This document shows, piece by piece, positions 30,878-49,137 of a stretch of 64,000 bases of DNA (positions within the stretch are counted from its first letter, which is position 1; every line of letters starts with the position of its first letter). The notes beneath the pieces are model-generated. The model was not told the origin of the DNA and ran no database searches. It saw only the letters and a program-made list of their open reading frames with translations. The stretch spans positions 248,001 through 312,000 of the forward strand of contig BDSL01000047.1 of NCBI GenBank assembly GCA_003116995.1, in the 5' to 3' direction. The DNA comes from Yamagishiella unicocca. Taxonomy: Eukaryota > Chlorophyta > Chlorophyceae > Chlamydomonadales > Volvocaceae. The position numbers and the translations under genes are program-made.

Positions 30878-33800
30878 TCAGGCGGCGGCGCAGCGCACGC
30901 GGATGGCGGCGGCGCAGCGCTCGGCGGCGCTGACGGCGGCCGGTAGCGGCAACGAGCGGTCGAACGTCACCACCGCGACTCCCTGGCGGCGGCGGCGGTG
31001 GGGGTGGGGGTGGGGGTGGGGGGGTTTCGAGGAAGACCCGTGGGTGGGTGGGGATGGGGAGGCGGTGAGGGTGGGGTGGGGGGGTTTCGAGGAAGACCCG
31101 TGGGTGGGTGGGGATGGGGAGGCGGTGAGGGTGGTGGGTGGGCCGCGAGGAAGTTGGCTTCGTGGCAGCAGGGGGGGGCGGGACTCATCCTCGTTTTGCA
31201 CACGAAACAAGTAAGTGCCCCAAACGCTTTCTATTCGTGTCACTTGTCCCCTATCTGCCGACCTGCCGACCCACGGGATTGCCCTCAACCATCCCTCTCC
31301 CTTCAGCGCTGCATTCGACCCGGGGGGGAGACCGCGCATTGGAACCCGGGGGGGGTGACAAGAGAACCCGCGAATCCACGGCCGACAAACCGAACCCGGG
31401 GGGGAGACCGCGCAATCCATCAACGCCCTGGCGCTGCCCTCTCCCCCCCTTTCTACCGCACCCCCCTAGCTGCGGCCCTCACCCGCTAGGCTCTCGATGT
31501 GCTATGGGTGGACAGCCACCCCCCCCCTGCGGTCTCCCACACGCTGGGCCCTCCCCCGCCACCGCTCCACGCCCCCCCCCCCGCGGGATCCGCCCCCCCT
31601 CGCGGGACACGCACCCCCCCCCTGGCGGGATCCGCGCCCCCCTCCTCGCGGGATCCGCGCCCCCCCCGGCGGGATCCGCGAATTATATTTTACCCCCCCC
31701 CTCCCCACCTGCGGCACGAGGCACACCCCCAGTCCCACGCGGCGCCGAGGTCCCAGGGCCACCACGCTTCCCTCTGCCTGGTACACCACCTGCAGTTTAG
31801 TGCCTGCAGCCGGCGGTAGCGGAAAGAGGGGGGTATGCGGCATAAAGGGGGGGGGGGTAAGAGTGGCGGCACCCATGAGCTGAGAAGGGGCCGCGGGTGG
31901 GGCGGGTAGGCACGTCACGAGCGGGCATGCCGCATGCCGACAGTTCCCCAAGTTAACGTATCCTAAGGGTACTGCAAGCACGGCGCCGCCGTTGTGTCGT
32001 ACGGTGTACGGCACCCGTGGGCAGTGCGCAGTCCGGGTGCGTGCAACAGTGCTGGTGGGAGTTGGTTGGCTGCCGACACAGGCGCACCCCGATGGCGCCT
32101 CCGCTCCGTCTACTGCCGCTCCTCTCCTCCGGACCACCACCTTCATCACCCTTGGTTTGTCGGCCGTGGGTTTGCGGATTATCCTGTACCCAAGTTCCCA
32201 CCGTGGTACCTAGTCCCGATCTGAATACCTCTGGTGCGCACAGCCCTGCGCAGCTTTGCGCCTCGAGTTGCTAATGAGTGAACTGCGCGCGACTATCAGG
32301 GCTACAGCCGCAGACCACCAGGGCTATAGCTGCAGACCATCAGGGCCACAGCTGCAGACCACCAGGGCTATAGCTGCAGACCATCAGGGCTGCAGCTGCA
32401 GACCACCAGGGCACAATTGCAGACCACCAGGGCTATAGCTGCAGACCATCAGGGCTGCAGCTGCAGACCACCAGGGCACAATTGCAGACCACCAGGGCCA
32501 CAGCTGCAGACCATCGGGGCTGCAGCTGCAGACCACCAGCGCTACAGCTGCAGACCACCAGCGCTATAGCTGCAGACCACCAGGGCTACAGCTGCAGACC
32601 ACCAGCGCTATAGCTGCAGACCACCAGGGCTACAGCTGCAGACCACCAGCGCTACAGCTGCAGACCACCAGGGCTACAGCTGCAGACCACCAGGGCTACA
32701 GCTGCAGACCACCAGCGCTACAGCTGCAGACCACCAGCGCTATAGCTGCAGACCACCAGCGCTACAGCTGCAGACCACCAGCGCTACAGCTGCAGACCAC
32801 CAGCGCTACAGCTGCAGACCACCAGCGCTATAGCTGCAGACCACCAGCGCTATAGCTGCAGACCACCAGGGCTATAGCTGCAGACCACCAGGGCTATAGC
32901 TGCAGACCACCAGGGCTATAGCTGCAGACCACCAGGGCTACAGCTGCAGACCACCAGGGCTACAGCTGCAGACCACCAGCGCTACAGCTGCAGACCACCA
33001 GCGCTACAGCTGCAGACCACCAGCGCTACAGCTGCAGACCACCAGCGCTACAGCTGCAGACCACCAGCGCTATAGCTGCAGACCACCAGCGCTATAGCTG
33101 CAGACCACCAGGGCTATAGCTGCAGACCACCAGGGCTATAGCTGCAGACCACCAGGGCTACAGCTGCAGACCACCAGGGCTATAGCTGCAGACCACCAGG
33201 GCTACAGCTGCAGACCACCAGGGCTACAGCTGCAGACAGCTTTGAGGTCAGCGCACTGGTGCGAATATACCGCAGGCCCCGAAGGGCGACGAAGCGCGGC
33301 GGGTCGAGGGGCAAGTTTGCTATCCTGTACGGCGTCGCAACGTAGCAACTTTAGCGACGCTACGCGTGGGACGAGCATCTCCGTAGAAACGCGTAGGACG
33401 CGTAGAACTTGGTTTCGGGCTCATAGAAGCAGGCCTAACCTAACCCAATCTAAGTTTGTAAAAGGCACATGCTGCTTGATAACCGCTTACTACACTGCCG
33501 TACTAACGCACCGAGCGCACTGAAGCTGACGGCGGGTTGGAGGGAGTTGAAGGGTCGGAGGAACTGCGACACGGAGGCGGGCGGAGGCGATAGGGCTGTG
33601 GCGGCGCTGGCAAAGCTGGCGCCGTCCTGGGGGCAGGGATTGGTGAGGGGTTGCGGCGAAGGGGGGGGGGGGCAGAAGGCAAGGGGATAAGTGACTGTTT
33701 CCGGTGTTCGTGAGTCAGGAAAGAACACAGTCCCGGTACGTTGCCTAATCACGACGTGCTTTTAATCCGATCTGGCTGTAGGACGCGGTCAAAACACCTT

Positions 33801-34137
33801 GTTGCAGGGAAAGCAATGCCTGCCCCCGGATGCGCCGGACCCTTCCTCACCGCAGTTACGCCGAGCTCGTCAGCCAGAGGTCCCCTTGCGGGGCTACAAA
33901 CGTGTCCGTTAGTCTGCATAATGCATGCATCGGGGTGACTGTCAGCAGCCAGCACTTGGGATGGCGCAGACTGTGACAGCTCGTCGCGATGACTTGATCA
34001 GACGTCCCCCCGTCGAAGGCATGCGTGCTTACAGTAATCAAGCAATAGCCAGTAATTCCTGGTGTTTGTAAAATAGTCTCCAATTGCTCAATGGCGACGG
34101 TCACAAACCCGGGGAAGGAAGCTTGGCTGCTGACCAT
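30878..34137 (-). CDS. Small roadblock/LAMTOR5-like protein (tentative)
   Basis: Five exons: 34137-34033, 33913-33851, 33626-33512, 31803-31709 and 30982-30878. All have GT-AG borders and phases that agree (0, 0, 1, 0), giving 160 aa. Exon 1 reads EQLETILQTPGITGYCLIT and exon 2 TNGHVCSPARGPLADELGV, resembling the helix-strand start of roadblock/LC7 proteins, especially LAMTOR5 (a Ragulator subunit that anchors Rag GTPases at lysosomes or vacuoles). Exons 4-5 contain VVYQAEGSVVALG and GVAVVTF, plausible later strands. It is longer than LAMTOR5 (about 91 aa). The gene itself is well supported by phase and by its divergent start; the family name is weak. The third intron (31804-33511) contains the whole 22-bp satellite. 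Confidence 0.5.
31019..31136 (+). repeat. 60-bp tandem duplication containing intron module A
   Basis: Two nearly perfect copies of a unit with gggggtttcgaggaagaccc then gtgggtgggtggggatgggg, within intron 4 of the LAMTOR5-like gene near its acceptor. Relative to that minus-strand gene the module is forward. Confidence 0.85.
31575..31682 (+). repeat. Tandem GGATCCGCG / C-run repeat
   Basis: About five imperfect copies of a unit of gcgggatccgcg plus a run of C, in intron 4 of the LAMTOR5-like gene. Confidence 0.75.
32293..33237 (+). repeat. 22-bp satellite array, about 43 copies
   Basis: Unit cagaccaccagsgctayagctg. Each unit carries overlapping CAGCTG and CTGCAG. Variation is concentrated at two positions (ggg/gcg and aca/ata), with older variants (ccatcagg, ggcacaatt) only at the left end, where a three-unit higher-order repeat occurs twice. 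Blocks of variants around 32780-32950 recur at about 33000-33160, suggesting block duplication. It lies wholly inside intron 3 of the LAMTOR5-like gene. 22 is not a multiple of three, so it is unlikely to be coding. Confidence 0.95.
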
Positions 34138-34402
34138 GACGCACCGCTCTGTTTAGGGGGTTGGGAGTTGAACGCATACGATGCCTTGAGCGTAAACACC
34201 TAGCGTTCCGATCCAGTACGACTATTTCCGTGATTTACCATGTACCAACAGCCAAGGCAAACATAGTTCAAGAAGAGTCATACACGTGATATATGCGATC
34301 CATATTAGATTTGGAGCAGCCTTGATCTAGACATTGCGAATTCACTGACAAAGTCAAGAGCCTTTGCGCTGACCCGCTCACCTGAGCAGTTTCGGTCCGT
34401 CG
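34138..34402. promoter_or_regulatory. Divergent promoter between LAMTOR5-like (-) and Air-like (+) genes
   Basis: 265 bp separate the two start codons. AT-richer than its surroundings, with a gatatatgcg stretch near 34289. No other gene fits here, so both promoters must share this interval. Confidence 0.55.
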
Positions 34403-37400
34403 ATGAGCACAGAAAGCGACAGCGATGGTCATCCTCTTGATGCATACCTCGCTCGAGCAACGAAACGACCACGCACAGAGGAGGCGGCCGGGAAAGGCGT
34501 CGAGGCAGACGATGCCGAAAGCGACGGTGGCAGCATTGAAGGGGAAGTAAAGATGGATGTGAACCAGGACGGGGAGTACGATGAGGACGGTTCAGACGTC
34601 CTTGACGCCGATAGCCACGACGGCAGCTCGGCATCGGAGGAAGCAGGAGCGAACGATGAGGCCGACAGCGATGACAGCGATGACGGGGAAGGGACCGACG
34701 GAGACGACGTTGCCATAGCGGAAGGGACAGCAGACGATGTCGCCGCAGAGCCCGCTGCAGACGACGAAGCAGCAGCCGGGACGGCAGCACAAGGAGGATC
34801 CAGGGGCGGCGCCGCAGTGGAGGCTAACGCAGCAGGGGGGACACGCACAGCAGCGGCCGCAGGCGCAGCAGCAGGGACCGGTCCGTCACGAACAATACGA
34901 ACGCCCATAGTCGCGGACACGAAGCCCGTTGGCGTGTTGCTCGTGGACGACACGGCCGAGATCGTTCGCGATCATGAGGTCGCGAAGCTGCTGCGCAACC
35001 CTCGCTACTTCGACGACTACGCCGCGGTGCAGACGTTCCGCTGCTTCAACTGCGGCCAAGTGGGTCATGCCGCGCGCGACTGTACCAACCAGGCGCGCGT
35101 CAAGCCCTGCTACCTGTGCGCGCAATTCGGACACGACGGCCGCGACTGCCCCAACCGTGAGCTGCGGCAGAAGGGAGGGGGGTGCATGAGCGGAGGCCGG
35201 GGGGTGCATGGGCGGAGGTGGGGGTCACGGGGGGTGCATGGGCGGAGGTGGGGGTCACGGGGTGTGCATGAGCGGAGGTGGGGGTCACGGGGGTGCATGG
35301 GCGGAGGCGGGGGTCACGGGGTGTGCATGAGCGGAGGTGGGGGTCACGGGGGGTGCATGGGCGGAGGCGGGGGGTGCTCCTAGACTGGTCGGGCTGGAGG
35401 AGAGGACTTGAGGGACAAGGAGGTGTGAGGACCAGCTTGAAGCACTGGCGGCGTTGTGGGCCAGAGGCATGTTGGAAGGATGCACCGCAATGTGGGCCAA
35501 ACGGGTGATCCTCCGAAAGTCGTCTCAGCTGGCTAGGAGTGGGCCGAGGACGTGGTGGGCTACAGGGTGTCTGGATGCTCCGACCACTGCAGGGCGTCTG
35601 GATGCGGGCTGGGGCCAATGGCAACAGCCCTCGATAACGGCAAGCACACGTCTCCAACCTGCCCCAGATCCCGCCGCTCTAAGGCTCTTGCAAGCTCTGG
35701 TGCAGCGCAAAACACCACTCGCCGCCACAACGTGCGCCAGCACCGCCGTACGCCACGTAACCCACATGTCTCCCCTCCCTCCCTGCGGCTCCTCCGCTTA
35801 TCGGCGCAGGCGTCTGCTTCCGCTGCGGGCGTCCCGGCCACAAGCTGCGGGAGTGCCGCGTGGCTAGCGGCGCCGCGGTGGAGGGGCGGCCGTGCGGGCG
35901 GTGCGGGCGGAACGACTGCGAGGCGGCAGCCAAGGGGGACTACTTCAGGTGCGGGTGCGGCGGCACTCCAGGGATGCCGCTATGGGAAGTTGAACATGGG
36001 AGGTTGACCATGGGGCGTTGACCATGGGTGGTCGACCATGGGAGGTTGAACATGGGAGGTTGAGAGGAAACCCGTGGGCTTACACATGGAGAGAAATGCG
36101 GCCTAGGAGCGGAAGCTCTGAACTCCATGAGGGGGTTGTGGAAAGACTCCATGAAGGGTTGCGGAAAGGCTCCATGGGAGGGGAAGGGGGGGTGACAGTG
36201 CGTGGGGCGACCCCACATCGGAGCGGGCGTAACCATGCATGCTGCCAACCTGGTGCCCTCGCGGGGCTTAGCTGCACCTAGGCCCGTAAAGCGGCAAGGA
36301 CAGCGTGACCTGGACTGGGGCTGATTATGGTGGGGCGTGGTGGGGGGAGGCCGGTATGGGGTTGGTACGGCGGGGAGGCCTGTATGGGGTTTTTGGTAAA
36401 GGGGGGGGACATGACGCACGCAGCGAGGAGTTGGGTTGCCTCACATGCTTGACGGCACTTGCACAGGCGGGAGGGGATGTGACCGCCGGTCCAGCAACGT
36501 GCAAGGCGGTGGCGGTGGCCTTGCGGCCCCGTTGCCTAACCAAACCAGGCGTCGCCGACGTACGACAGGCGCAGGGCGGGGGGCGGCATAGGGCCTGAGG
36601 CGTGCCGCACGGCTGTGTGCTGTGCGGACAAGCAACAGCAGGCGCAGTGGTTGCGTACGAACGGCCTCATGGTCCGGAGAGCGCATGGCCACGGCGGGTG
36701 TTTAAAAACCGTTTTACGGCCGGGGGGGGAGAGGCCCCCAAGGCTGTCGAGTGGTCAATCGGATTCGGAGCCCCTCTTGTACGGCCAGGGGTTGCTTCCC
36801 TCGCTCTTCCTTCCTCAGCCCCGGCTGGCTCGGTGTCCAATCCGCATACGACCCCCCTGGTGTGCCAACACAGGTATGAGGGCGGCTGCAACAAGTCGTA
36901 CACGCCTTCCGACCTGCGCAACGTGCGGTGCATGTCGTGCGGCGATCTGGGCCACCTCATGTGCAAGCCCGCTCCAAAGGTGCGGCAAGCGCAGCACGGC
37001 ACGCATAGCACGGCACACGCAGCACGCCACGCGCAGCACGGCAAGCGTAGGGTGTTTTCGGCACCCGGGTTTGTTCAGGGGTCCCGGGGAAGAGAGCATC
37101 GGCGAGTTCTCGGAGACCCTTCATGCCACCTGCCATGAAGGTTTGGAAGGAAGGGCATGAAGGACGCAGTATACGAGTCGCTAGCATTACCCGCACACAC
37201 TCGCTCAGCGCCGTTAGCAGTACCCAACGGCACATGTCGTTCTCCTCCCCGCACTGCACCGCTTGTTTTGCCATGGCGCGCCGTGCCTGCTCCCGTCCCC
37301 TGCGCTCGCCAGCACCACCACCTGCCGGGCTCGTGGCGATCGGCGGAGCCTAAATCCGCGGCCTGACCCGCCCCTGCCCGACGCAACGTCAACGCCCTTT

Positions 37401-39300
37401 TCCTGTTTTTGTACCTTGATCCTGAATACCTCAACCCAACCCAATCCACCCCAGGACCCCTCGGTGCCTAGCTGCTACAATTGCGGCCGCATGGGTCACT
37501 ACGGTGAGTTCTGCCCCTCCGGCGCGAGGCCGCACCTGATGGCGGAGAGGCGCGGCGACGAGGAGCGCGCGGCTTCGGAGATGCTGGAGTACGAGATGAC
37601 GATGGAGAGGTGGGCAGGCGGTGGCGGCGGTGGGGAGGAGGGTGGCGAGAGGGAGTCCGTGTGTCGATAGGGGAGGGAAACGACAGGAAGGAAGACAGTT
37701 GGAAAGCGGTTTGGACATGTGGACGGTGGTGGAGTTTGTGTGGCGGGTGAGGGAAGGCGACGGTGTGGTCTGGTCAAGCGTGCACGGCCAGTGAGGTGGG
37801 TGGAGATCTGGAGGCACTCATGGCTCAGTGAGGGTTGGCGCTGCACCGTACGCAGCACGGGGCCCGGGACGGCGCCGGCATTGGCAGCCGTTCATAGTTT
37901 TGTCCCGGCGTCAGATGATGGAGCTCGACGATGCCCTCCCCTGCGGCCCCATGTACTCCTTAGTCATCGGGTATGACCCGTTCGTCCACAACCGAAAGCT
38001 GTTGACGCAGGGATCCACCCTGGCCGGCCGTCTGGGCGTGTCTTGCAGGGAGTACGAAGAAAAGAGACGGCGGGAACAAGAGCAGCAGCAGCAACGACAG
38101 CGGCAGCAGCAGCTGCAACAACAGCTCCAGCAGCAACCACAGCAGCAGCGAGGGTACGGCGGTGGCGCTTACGATAGGTACAACGGCGGCCATGAGGGCG
38201 GTGGTGGCGGGTACGGCCTCGACCAGCGGCGAGGGGGAGGAGGCGCCGGAGGTGGCGGAGGAGGAGGAGGATATGGCGGGGGCGGAGGATACGGTGGCGC
38301 CGGCGTCGGGTACACTGCAGGTGGCCTGGGCGGTGGCTACGGCGGAGGGGCCGCCCGAGGCGCCCAAATCGAATGGGGCTACGAGATGCGGGAAGATGGC
38401 AGGTATGAGGGCTGGGTGAGGGAGGAGGCGGGCGAGGACGGGCGGGGGAGACCGATGCGAGAACGGACGGCGGGGAGGAGGCGAAGCTGGGTACACCTGT
38501 TGATGTGGGGGGTATAGGAGCCGTTATTAGGTCTCCAACATTATAGGGTTTTACGGTTTCGCATGTAGGGACGTCGCTGGGTACCGCTATCGCAAGCACT
38601 TGGGGCCGCGGCCTCCGCGTGAGTTTGGGGTCCAGCAACCGACGTAGCCGCGCCACGCCTACTGGCACCCTCTTGCGGAGGCACCGTATCGCTTCAGTGA
38701 GGTCGAGGTAGCCAACGCACTGCCCCCCCTCCCGCATCCACCGCATCCATTCTTTACCTGTAACCCCCCGCATCCACCGTCGTCACGTCCGTATGTGTGG
38801 CCGTCCAGTCGCATGCGCGCGCGTCCCGCTGTCTGAAGGCTTTGCACCAACTACATTTCCCCAGTCGCGTTACCGGTTCTTTTATTGTACCCCCCACCAC
38901 CACCACCACCACCACCACCACCTTCACCGCCATCTTCACCGCCTTGGTTTGTCGGCCGTGGATTCGCGGATCCTCTTTATATCCCCCCAGCACCACCACC
39001 TTGCCGACAGCTCCTAGTACGTCTCCCTCCCCCCGCCCCAGCGAGCCACGGGTTTTCCTTGCAACCCCCCGCGAGCCTTCCTCCGGGCCTCCCTACTAAC
39101 CCATCTTACCGCGACTGCGGTACATTTGGCACGACTCCAAGCCCTATCCCTTACGCCCATCTCCTGCCCTGCTGTGTCCGTGGCGCAGGCGAGGCGGAGG
39201 CGGGGAGCCCCGACACTTCTCACCCGACCCATACGCCCGGGGTGGTGGGGGTGGGGGCCAGCGGTACGACGACCGCCGTACGAGGACACCTCGGTGGTAG
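34403..39300 (+). CDS. Air1/Air2-ZCCHC7-like zinc-knuckle protein
   Basis: Six exons: 34403-35156, 35810-35948, 36874-36979, 37455-37609, 38049-38402 and 39189-39300; phases agree and total 1,620 bp (539 aa). The N-terminus is acidic (DSDD runs) with a KRPR basic patch. Then a knuckle series: CFNCGQVGHAARDC (214-227), CYLCAQFGHDGRDC (236-249), CFRCGRPGHKLREC, a CGRCGRNDC element, CMSCGDLGHLMC and CYNCGRMGHYGEFC. Tandem CCHC knuckles with this 'C.RCGR.DC ... CMSCG.LGHL.C ... SCYNCG..GHYGE.C' order match Air proteins, the RNA-binding subunit of the nuclear TRAMP polyadenylation/exosome complex. The C-terminus is Gln- then Gly/Arg-rich (RGGGG, YDDRR), unusual in yeast Air but suited to RNA binding. 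The last exon is chosen by phase; an alternative frame there is possible. Confidence 0.7.
35163..35385 (+). repeat. Minisatellite in intron 1 of the Air-like gene
   Basis: About six to seven copies of a roughly 30-bp unit: gggtgcatgagcggaggtgg followed by gggtcacggg. It starts a few bases inside the intron and would be read as Gly/Cys/His repeats if the donor at 35157 were skipped. Confidence 0.85.
38846..38892 (+). repeat. Intron module, family C, forward
   Basis: acatttccccagtcgcgtta, then ccggttcttttattgtac and a C run, in the last intron (38403-39188) of the Air-like gene. Confidence 0.75.
38941..38990 (+). repeat. Intron module, family B, forward
   Basis: ttggtttgtcggccgtggat, then tcgcggatcctctttatatc and a C run. 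Relatives at 32153-32195 and 45463-45503 (forward) and 31350-31392 (reverse). Confidence 0.7.
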
Positions 39301-39869
39301 GAGGGCATCCGAGTATCCCGCGTCAGGCTTACAATGGCTATCAATCCTGCAATTGCGGGTACTTCGGCGCTAGGCAGATGAGCCTTGGGCTTTCAAGGGG
39401 GAAGGAAACTCAGAAGTGAAGGGTGAAAGAGTTACTGGTTTCGGAGGTACGAGGGAAGCGTCGGAAGGCGCTGGTGACATCAGGTAGCAAGGAAGCAGCG
39501 AACATGGTCGCGTGGAATAAGCCGAGAAGGGCTATGCGTGGACCGATGCTGCTGGCGCCATAATGGTATGAGGCGTTTGAGCTGCCGGCAGTTGCGGCCC
39601 CGTAACATCGTATTTCTGTCAGGCCGCCGCAGGGCGTTGCTTGCCGTATAACCTTGTACTGCATACTAACCTACTCGTCGGACGGACTCGTCGGACTGAT
39701 TGCTGGTAGGGTGAGACCCGTAAGAGTGCCGGACGATATACGCGCAGCTGTTCAAACCTGATAGCAAAATATTGTTTACCAGCCGGGCAACTCCTGGACA
39801 TGAACGTTAGGTCAAATTTGTTTAGTGTTATATAGTGATTACAATCGCATCCGTTTCGACTGTAACCGT

Positions 39870-46535
<6,666 letters not shown>

Positions 46536-49137
46536 GCAGCAGGCAAGGGCCCTGCGTATAGGCGGCGGGGCGGGTGGGGTGGAGCGCGGGCACCCCTCGG
46601 TCAAGGCTCCCGGGGAGGGACTGGGGAGCGGGAAAGACTAGGGGAGGGACTGGGGAGCGGGAAAGACTACAGGCGTCGGCGTTGCTTGGGAGCCGGCGGC
46701 AGGATGTATAGGAGGGGGGTGAGGAGGGGGGTTGGGGGGAGAAAGCCGTGGGTCGACGCAGAGAGAGGGAGGCGTGGCGGGGAAACCTGTGTATGTATGA
46801 CATGAAGGGAGAGAGGAGGGAGTCGCAGGCGGTACGGATGGTGGTCCTAGTCCGCGGGGGGGATTCGAGGGAAACCCGTGGATGTCCGCGGGGGGGGGGG
46901 GGGCGCAAGGTTCGCTGGGCGCTGCCGGGTTGTGCTGGGGATTCAGATGTTACGTGGCCTGTACGATGGGCTGTACGGCGATGCGTACGATTAGTCTGAG
47001 GTGCGAGGTGGGGATGCGGCTGGGGTCTGTGCGGTGTGTCGATCGGTGCGGCTGTGTGGGTGGAGGTGCGGGACCGGCGGCTGCGTCGCGATTGGCCAGC
47101 CGGGGCCACGTTTCGTTTCGTTTCGTTCGTTCGTTGGTTGTTGCACACACGCGGCGGGCGGGCAACGGCCATCATGTCCTCCTCCAACCACACTTATACG
47201 CACGCCCCGTTTTGGCATCAGCCCGCCTCTCTGTTGCTTCTGCCGCTTAACATTGGCGTTTTGCTACAGCTTTCAGTTGCGCCCTGGTTCCCGGTGACGT
47301 TAGATGGTTGTGGTGTTTGTTCTTGTTCTTGTTGTTGTTGTTGCTTGGGTGGCGGCAGCTGCGCTCACATATTCGCCGTCAGATGCCGGGCGGCGAGCAC
47401 TCTCTCTCTCTCTCGGCGCTCCTCGGGTCGGGTGCCGCGTACCTGATGCGATGGCGCGACGCGGTGAAGTGGAGGGGGTTTGTAAGGGAATCCACGAATC
47501 CACGCTGAAGTGGAGGGGGCGGGCGGTCTCTTGGCCGTCCGCAGGAGGGAGGCAGCGGGCCCGTGGCGGTGCCGTGTGGTCAGTGCCCAGCCGGGATGAT
47601 GCAGGGCTGCTCGCCTGCTTGCAAGCACCCCCCCCTCTGCACCCAAACTACCGGGATCGCGGACAGGTCCACCCGACCGAGCCATCGTGGAGGTGTGCGC
47701 TCGACCGTCGTTGCTTTGCCTGGTTGTTGGGCTCATGGCGGCGGTTGCCACGTGCGCCAACGTGCGCCGATGAATTAGGCGCCGCGCTGGTTGCGGTGTG
47801 CGGTATGGATGCCGTTGGAGGACCGTTGGAAGACCGTTGGAGGACCGTTGGAGGTGGCTTCTTTCCCCCCCGGCTACTGTGTGCGGCGCCACAACGCGGA
47901 CACCCCGCAGTCAGTCAGTGGAGCACACCCAGCAGCTGCCAGCAGGCAGGGAGGAGAGGTGCCTTGCGAGGGGCGCTGAGGGACATGCCCTGTGCGGCGG
48001 AAGGGAGCCGTACGTGCGAAGGGGGTGCAACCCGCACCCACCCACGAAGGGGGCCAGGCCACCAGCGGATTTGGGGGGGGCGCATTGGGGGGCCGAATTT
48101 GGGGGGTAGGGTGGCCCCTGTCAGCTGCGTAGCGAGCTGGCGGTCAGGCGCGGCTTGCTCCAGATGGAGGGGTGAATACCCCCCCCCAGCCCCCCCCCTT
48201 GGTGCCCTCCGTTTTCCCATGTTGTGTAAAGGGGTCTTGTCACCTCACCTCCCCCCCCCGCTTTTGCGGCAGTTGCAGATGAGAGATGTAAGTTGCAGGC
48301 AGCAGAGGTCAGGCGGGGAGGGTGGGGGCCGGACGGTGAAGGCGCGTAGTGTTCCCCGACCAGCCAGGCGTGTAATGCTTTGCGTCACACTGGCTGCACC
48401 ACCTGCAGCTGCTTTGCAGGATGTCACATATGTGCGTGCACCGTCAGGCAAGCCATGCAGCTGCGTCCTCTACAGCTCGGCGCGAAACTTCAGTTGGTTG
48501 GTTGGCTCGCTGCCTAAATAAATGAAATGGATCTGATTGCGCTTTATAACGCATTCAGACAGGCTGGCTGACACGAAATCTCCAAGACAGCTATCTTCGT
48601 CCAAATACGATTGGCATATCCATCCTTTAACAAGTAGGCCAGCAAAAGTCATGCGAGAATACTGTCGATCGGCAATAATAATCGCCAAAAAGCTGAAGGG
48701 ACACTGGTCGGACATGAAACGGCGACGGGCCTGGACGAGCAACCTGGTCGAAGGCTAGGCGCCGTACGAGTTTCTGGCTGGAACAAAGCTCAACAGGACT
48801 CAACAATAAGCATGCTATTTGAGAGCTGAACCTCGTCTCGGCGGCTTGCACTACCTACAAGGCGTTACTGTATTTCAGAGCGCTCTGCTGTATTTCAACT
48901 GGACCCCTACAGGTACGTAGGCTACGATAGCTAATTTCTTTGATGGCACTAGTGGCTACATTTAAATCTCGCGTAGGCTCCACAAGGCAGCAACTTGATT
49001 TGTAAATTTGCCGGGCAGTCAGATGTTCCAAACGGGACTGGCCCAGGTCCGATGCCCTGCGATATTTCGGCGCCACATACGTGCTACGCCCCTCTCGACC
49101 CATTCACACTTCGCAGTGACGGCCAGGGACACGAGCC
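46536..49137. other. Intergenic region downstream of VTE1
   Basis: No gene I can support. A long plus-strand ORF (47304-48521) is low-complexity and has no recognisable domain. Module-A-like pieces (46742-46800, 46860-46900, 47475-47500) and a module-D-like piece (48215-48250) hint that an unrecognised intron-containing gene may lie here. 48480-49100 is AT-richer. Confidence 0.4.

Noticed and set aside
32256..33240. CRISPR-like look of a regular short repeat
   Set aside because: The units abut with no unique spacers and the setting is a eukaryotic nuclear intron; it is a tandem satellite.
38403..39419. Alternative last exon frame of the Air-like gene ending at 39419
   Set aside because: Needs the phase 0 donor at 38416. 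The phase 2 donor at 38403 joins to a Gly/Arg-rich tail that fits the preceding sequence better.
47304..48521. 405-aa plus-strand ORF
   Set aside because: No domain, low complexity start (Val/Leu runs from gtt repeats), contains intron-type module sequence; judged a chance ORF in GC-rich DNA.
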